A stretch of DNA of 6,418 nucleotides. Origin: an uncultured Eubacteriales bacterium (GTDB lineage: Bacteria > Bacillota > Clostridia > Oscillospirales > Acutalibacteraceae). The notes below the pieces were generated by a model, which was not told the origin of the DNA, made no database searches, and worked only from the letters and a program-made list of their open reading frames with translations. The position numbers and the translations under genes are program-made. This document shows positions 5,804 to 6,418 of the stretch, in pieces (within the stretch, counting starts at the first letter, position 1; each line of letters starts with the position of its first letter). Where the stretch lies: the NCBI GenBank assembly GCA_934444695.1, contig CAKSDF010000111.1, positions 1-6,418 of the forward strand, read 5' to 3'.

Positions 5804-5890
5804 TGGTGCGGATAAGAGGACTTGAACCTCCACCGAGTTGCCCCGACTAGAACCTGAATCTAGCGCGTCTGCCGATTCCGCCATATCCGC
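5804..5890 (-). tRNA. tRNA-Leu (anticodon CAG)
   Basis: The minus strand folds as a class II tRNA of 87 bases with encoded CCA. The acceptor stem is GCGGATA with TATCCGC, followed by discriminator A and CCA (5806-5804). The anticodon stem CTAGA/TCTAG holds the loop TTCAGGT, giving anticodon CAG, which reads CUG. A long variable arm of about 15 bases is present, as expected for leucine. The T arm is GGAGG, TTCAAGT, CCTCT. A promoter and a terminator flank it, so it is a single-tRNA transcription unit. Confidence 0.97.
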
Positions 5891-5941
5891 AAATATTAGA
5901 TTGTTTATTTCCCTTGATTTTTACACGGCAGGGACTACCGA

Positions 5942-5968
5942 GGCGGAGCGTTTCGCTTAAAACCCGCC
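5942..5968 (-). other. Bulged hairpin in the tRNA-Leu 5' leader
   Basis: An outer 5-bp stem (GGCGG 5942-5946 with CCGCC 5964-5968) and an inner 4-bp stem (5947-5950 with 5954-5957) enclose a 3-base loop, with a 6-base bulge at 5958-5963. It lies in the transcript between the promoter and the tRNA. A role in 5' processing is possible; no T-run suggests termination. Confidence 0.5.
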
Positions 5969-5993
5969 AAGCGCTTTTCTCAAAGCAAAAGAA

Positions 5994-6022
5994 ATTGTAA
6001 CACAACCGGAGGTATTTGTCAA
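5994..6022 (-). promoter_or_regulatory. Sigma-A promoter of tRNA-Leu
   Basis: On the minus strand TTGACA (6022-6017) and TACAAT (5999-5994) are separated by exactly 17 bases. The predicted start near 5987 leaves a leader of about 97 bases before the tRNA 5' end. Confidence 0.85.
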
Positions 6023-6143
6023 TAGCAAATACTTAAATCGATTACAAAATTTAATTAAAAACGCTAAGCAAGATATAAACGGGCAATTTCTGTAAATTGA
6101 AAGAAAAACTTATTTCAGAATAAACATTTGATATGTTTTTACT

Positions 6144-6177
6144 GAATTATTGTCAGCTTAAAGCAAGACAATAATTC
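6144..6177. repeat. 11-bp perfect inverted repeat
   Basis: GAATTATTGTC (6144-6154) and GACAATAATTC (6167-6177) are perfect inverted copies with a 12-base spacer. Neither side is followed by a T-run in the proper orientation, so it is not a clear terminator. A protein-binding site or element edge is possible. Confidence 0.6.
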
Positions 6178-6392
6178 CACTTTGGAAAAAATAATTAAGT
6201 TTATCAAAATCACTTTCAGAGTGATATCGATTCCGCAAGAATTTTGTCGATTTGGAATGTTGAAACTTTGTTAATCGCTTCACAAGCAAGCAGATTTTTA
6301 GATATATTGCACAATAATTTGCCTTTATATGGTCTAATTGGCCTTGAATTTCTGTTGAAAAGGTAGAATCGTGATAAAATCACACTGGACTA

Positions 6393-6418
6393 TTGACTTT
6401 TTCATTCTGCGTTGTTAT
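6393..6418 (+). promoter_or_regulatory. Possible sigma-A promoter cut by the window end
   Basis: TTGACT (6393-6398) is followed 17 bases later by TAT, the last three bases of the window (6416-6418). If the next bases complete a -10 box, this is a plus-strand promoter for a gene outside the window. Confidence 0.35.

Larger units (their letters stand above)
6023..6418. other. AT-rich intergenic stretch without a supportable gene
   Basis: About 400 bases. No frame here has a start codon, ribosome binding site and protein-like sequence together. It contains the inverted repeat at 6144-6177, two short dyads (6210-6226 and 6371-6383) and a possible plus-strand promoter cut by the window end. Confidence 0.6.

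Noticed and set aside
5804..5890. tRNA-Leu 3' end as an attachment site with a second copy
   Set aside because: No duplicate of the tRNA 3' end was seen elsewhere in the window, and large serine recombinases rarely use tRNA sites.
6160..6375. Minus-strand open frames with partly protein-like sequence
   Set aside because: No start codon with a ribosome binding site, frames are short and unrelated to each other, and base composition fits AT-rich intergenic DNA.

Overview
The window looks like a chromosomal segment from an anaerobic Firmicute of the class Clostridia, probably an Oscillospiraceae/Ruminococcus-like gut bacterium. This rests on strong Shine-Dalgarno sites (GGAGG/AAGGAGG), sigma-A type promoters, a lipoprotein-type binding protein, a DUF6809-like small protein and a degraded large serine recombinase. 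The assignment is inferred from gene style, not from a marker gene.

Layout. Positions 1-4325 hold one minus-strand operon, read from right to left: promoter and operator (4284-4325), a leader with a terminator-like hairpin (4209-4258), an ABC transporter ATPase (3416-4180), permease A (2609-3415), permease B (1779-2591), a lipoprotein substrate-binding protein (648-1718), an intercistronic hairpin (611-640), and the first 194 codons of a dihydropyrimidinase/hydantoinase (1-582, cut by the window edge). Positions 4326-5726 lie outside the operon: an intergenic stretch with a large inverted repeat, a small plus-strand gene (4668-4949), a serine recombinase remnant truncated at both ends (about 5074-5628) and a plus-strand terminator. 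Positions 5765-6022 carry a minus-strand tRNA-Leu(CAG) unit with its own promoter and terminator. From 6023 to the end the DNA is AT-rich with no supportable gene, apart from an inverted repeat and a possible promoter cut by the window edge.

How the genes fit together. The ATPase, two permeases and binding protein form one SsuABC/ThiXYZ-type importer of the NMT1/THI5 superfamily. The co-transcribed amidohydrolase opens cyclic ureides (dihydropyrimidines or hydantoins). The likely job is import and ring opening of a pyrimidine- or purine-derived compound for nitrogen or carbon.

Most notable observation. The binding protein appears to be a natural circular permutant. After a normal lipoprotein signal, the segments that form the second part of an NMT1-type binding protein come first (residues about 51-253). 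The segment that normally starts the mature protein comes last (residues about 264-356) and ends at the stop codon. All parts seem present and total length is normal. The break falls at the hinge between the two lobes. A second point of interest is the control region: a consensus promoter, a perfect 9-bp operator dyad over the -35 box, and a terminator-like leader hairpin just before the first gene.
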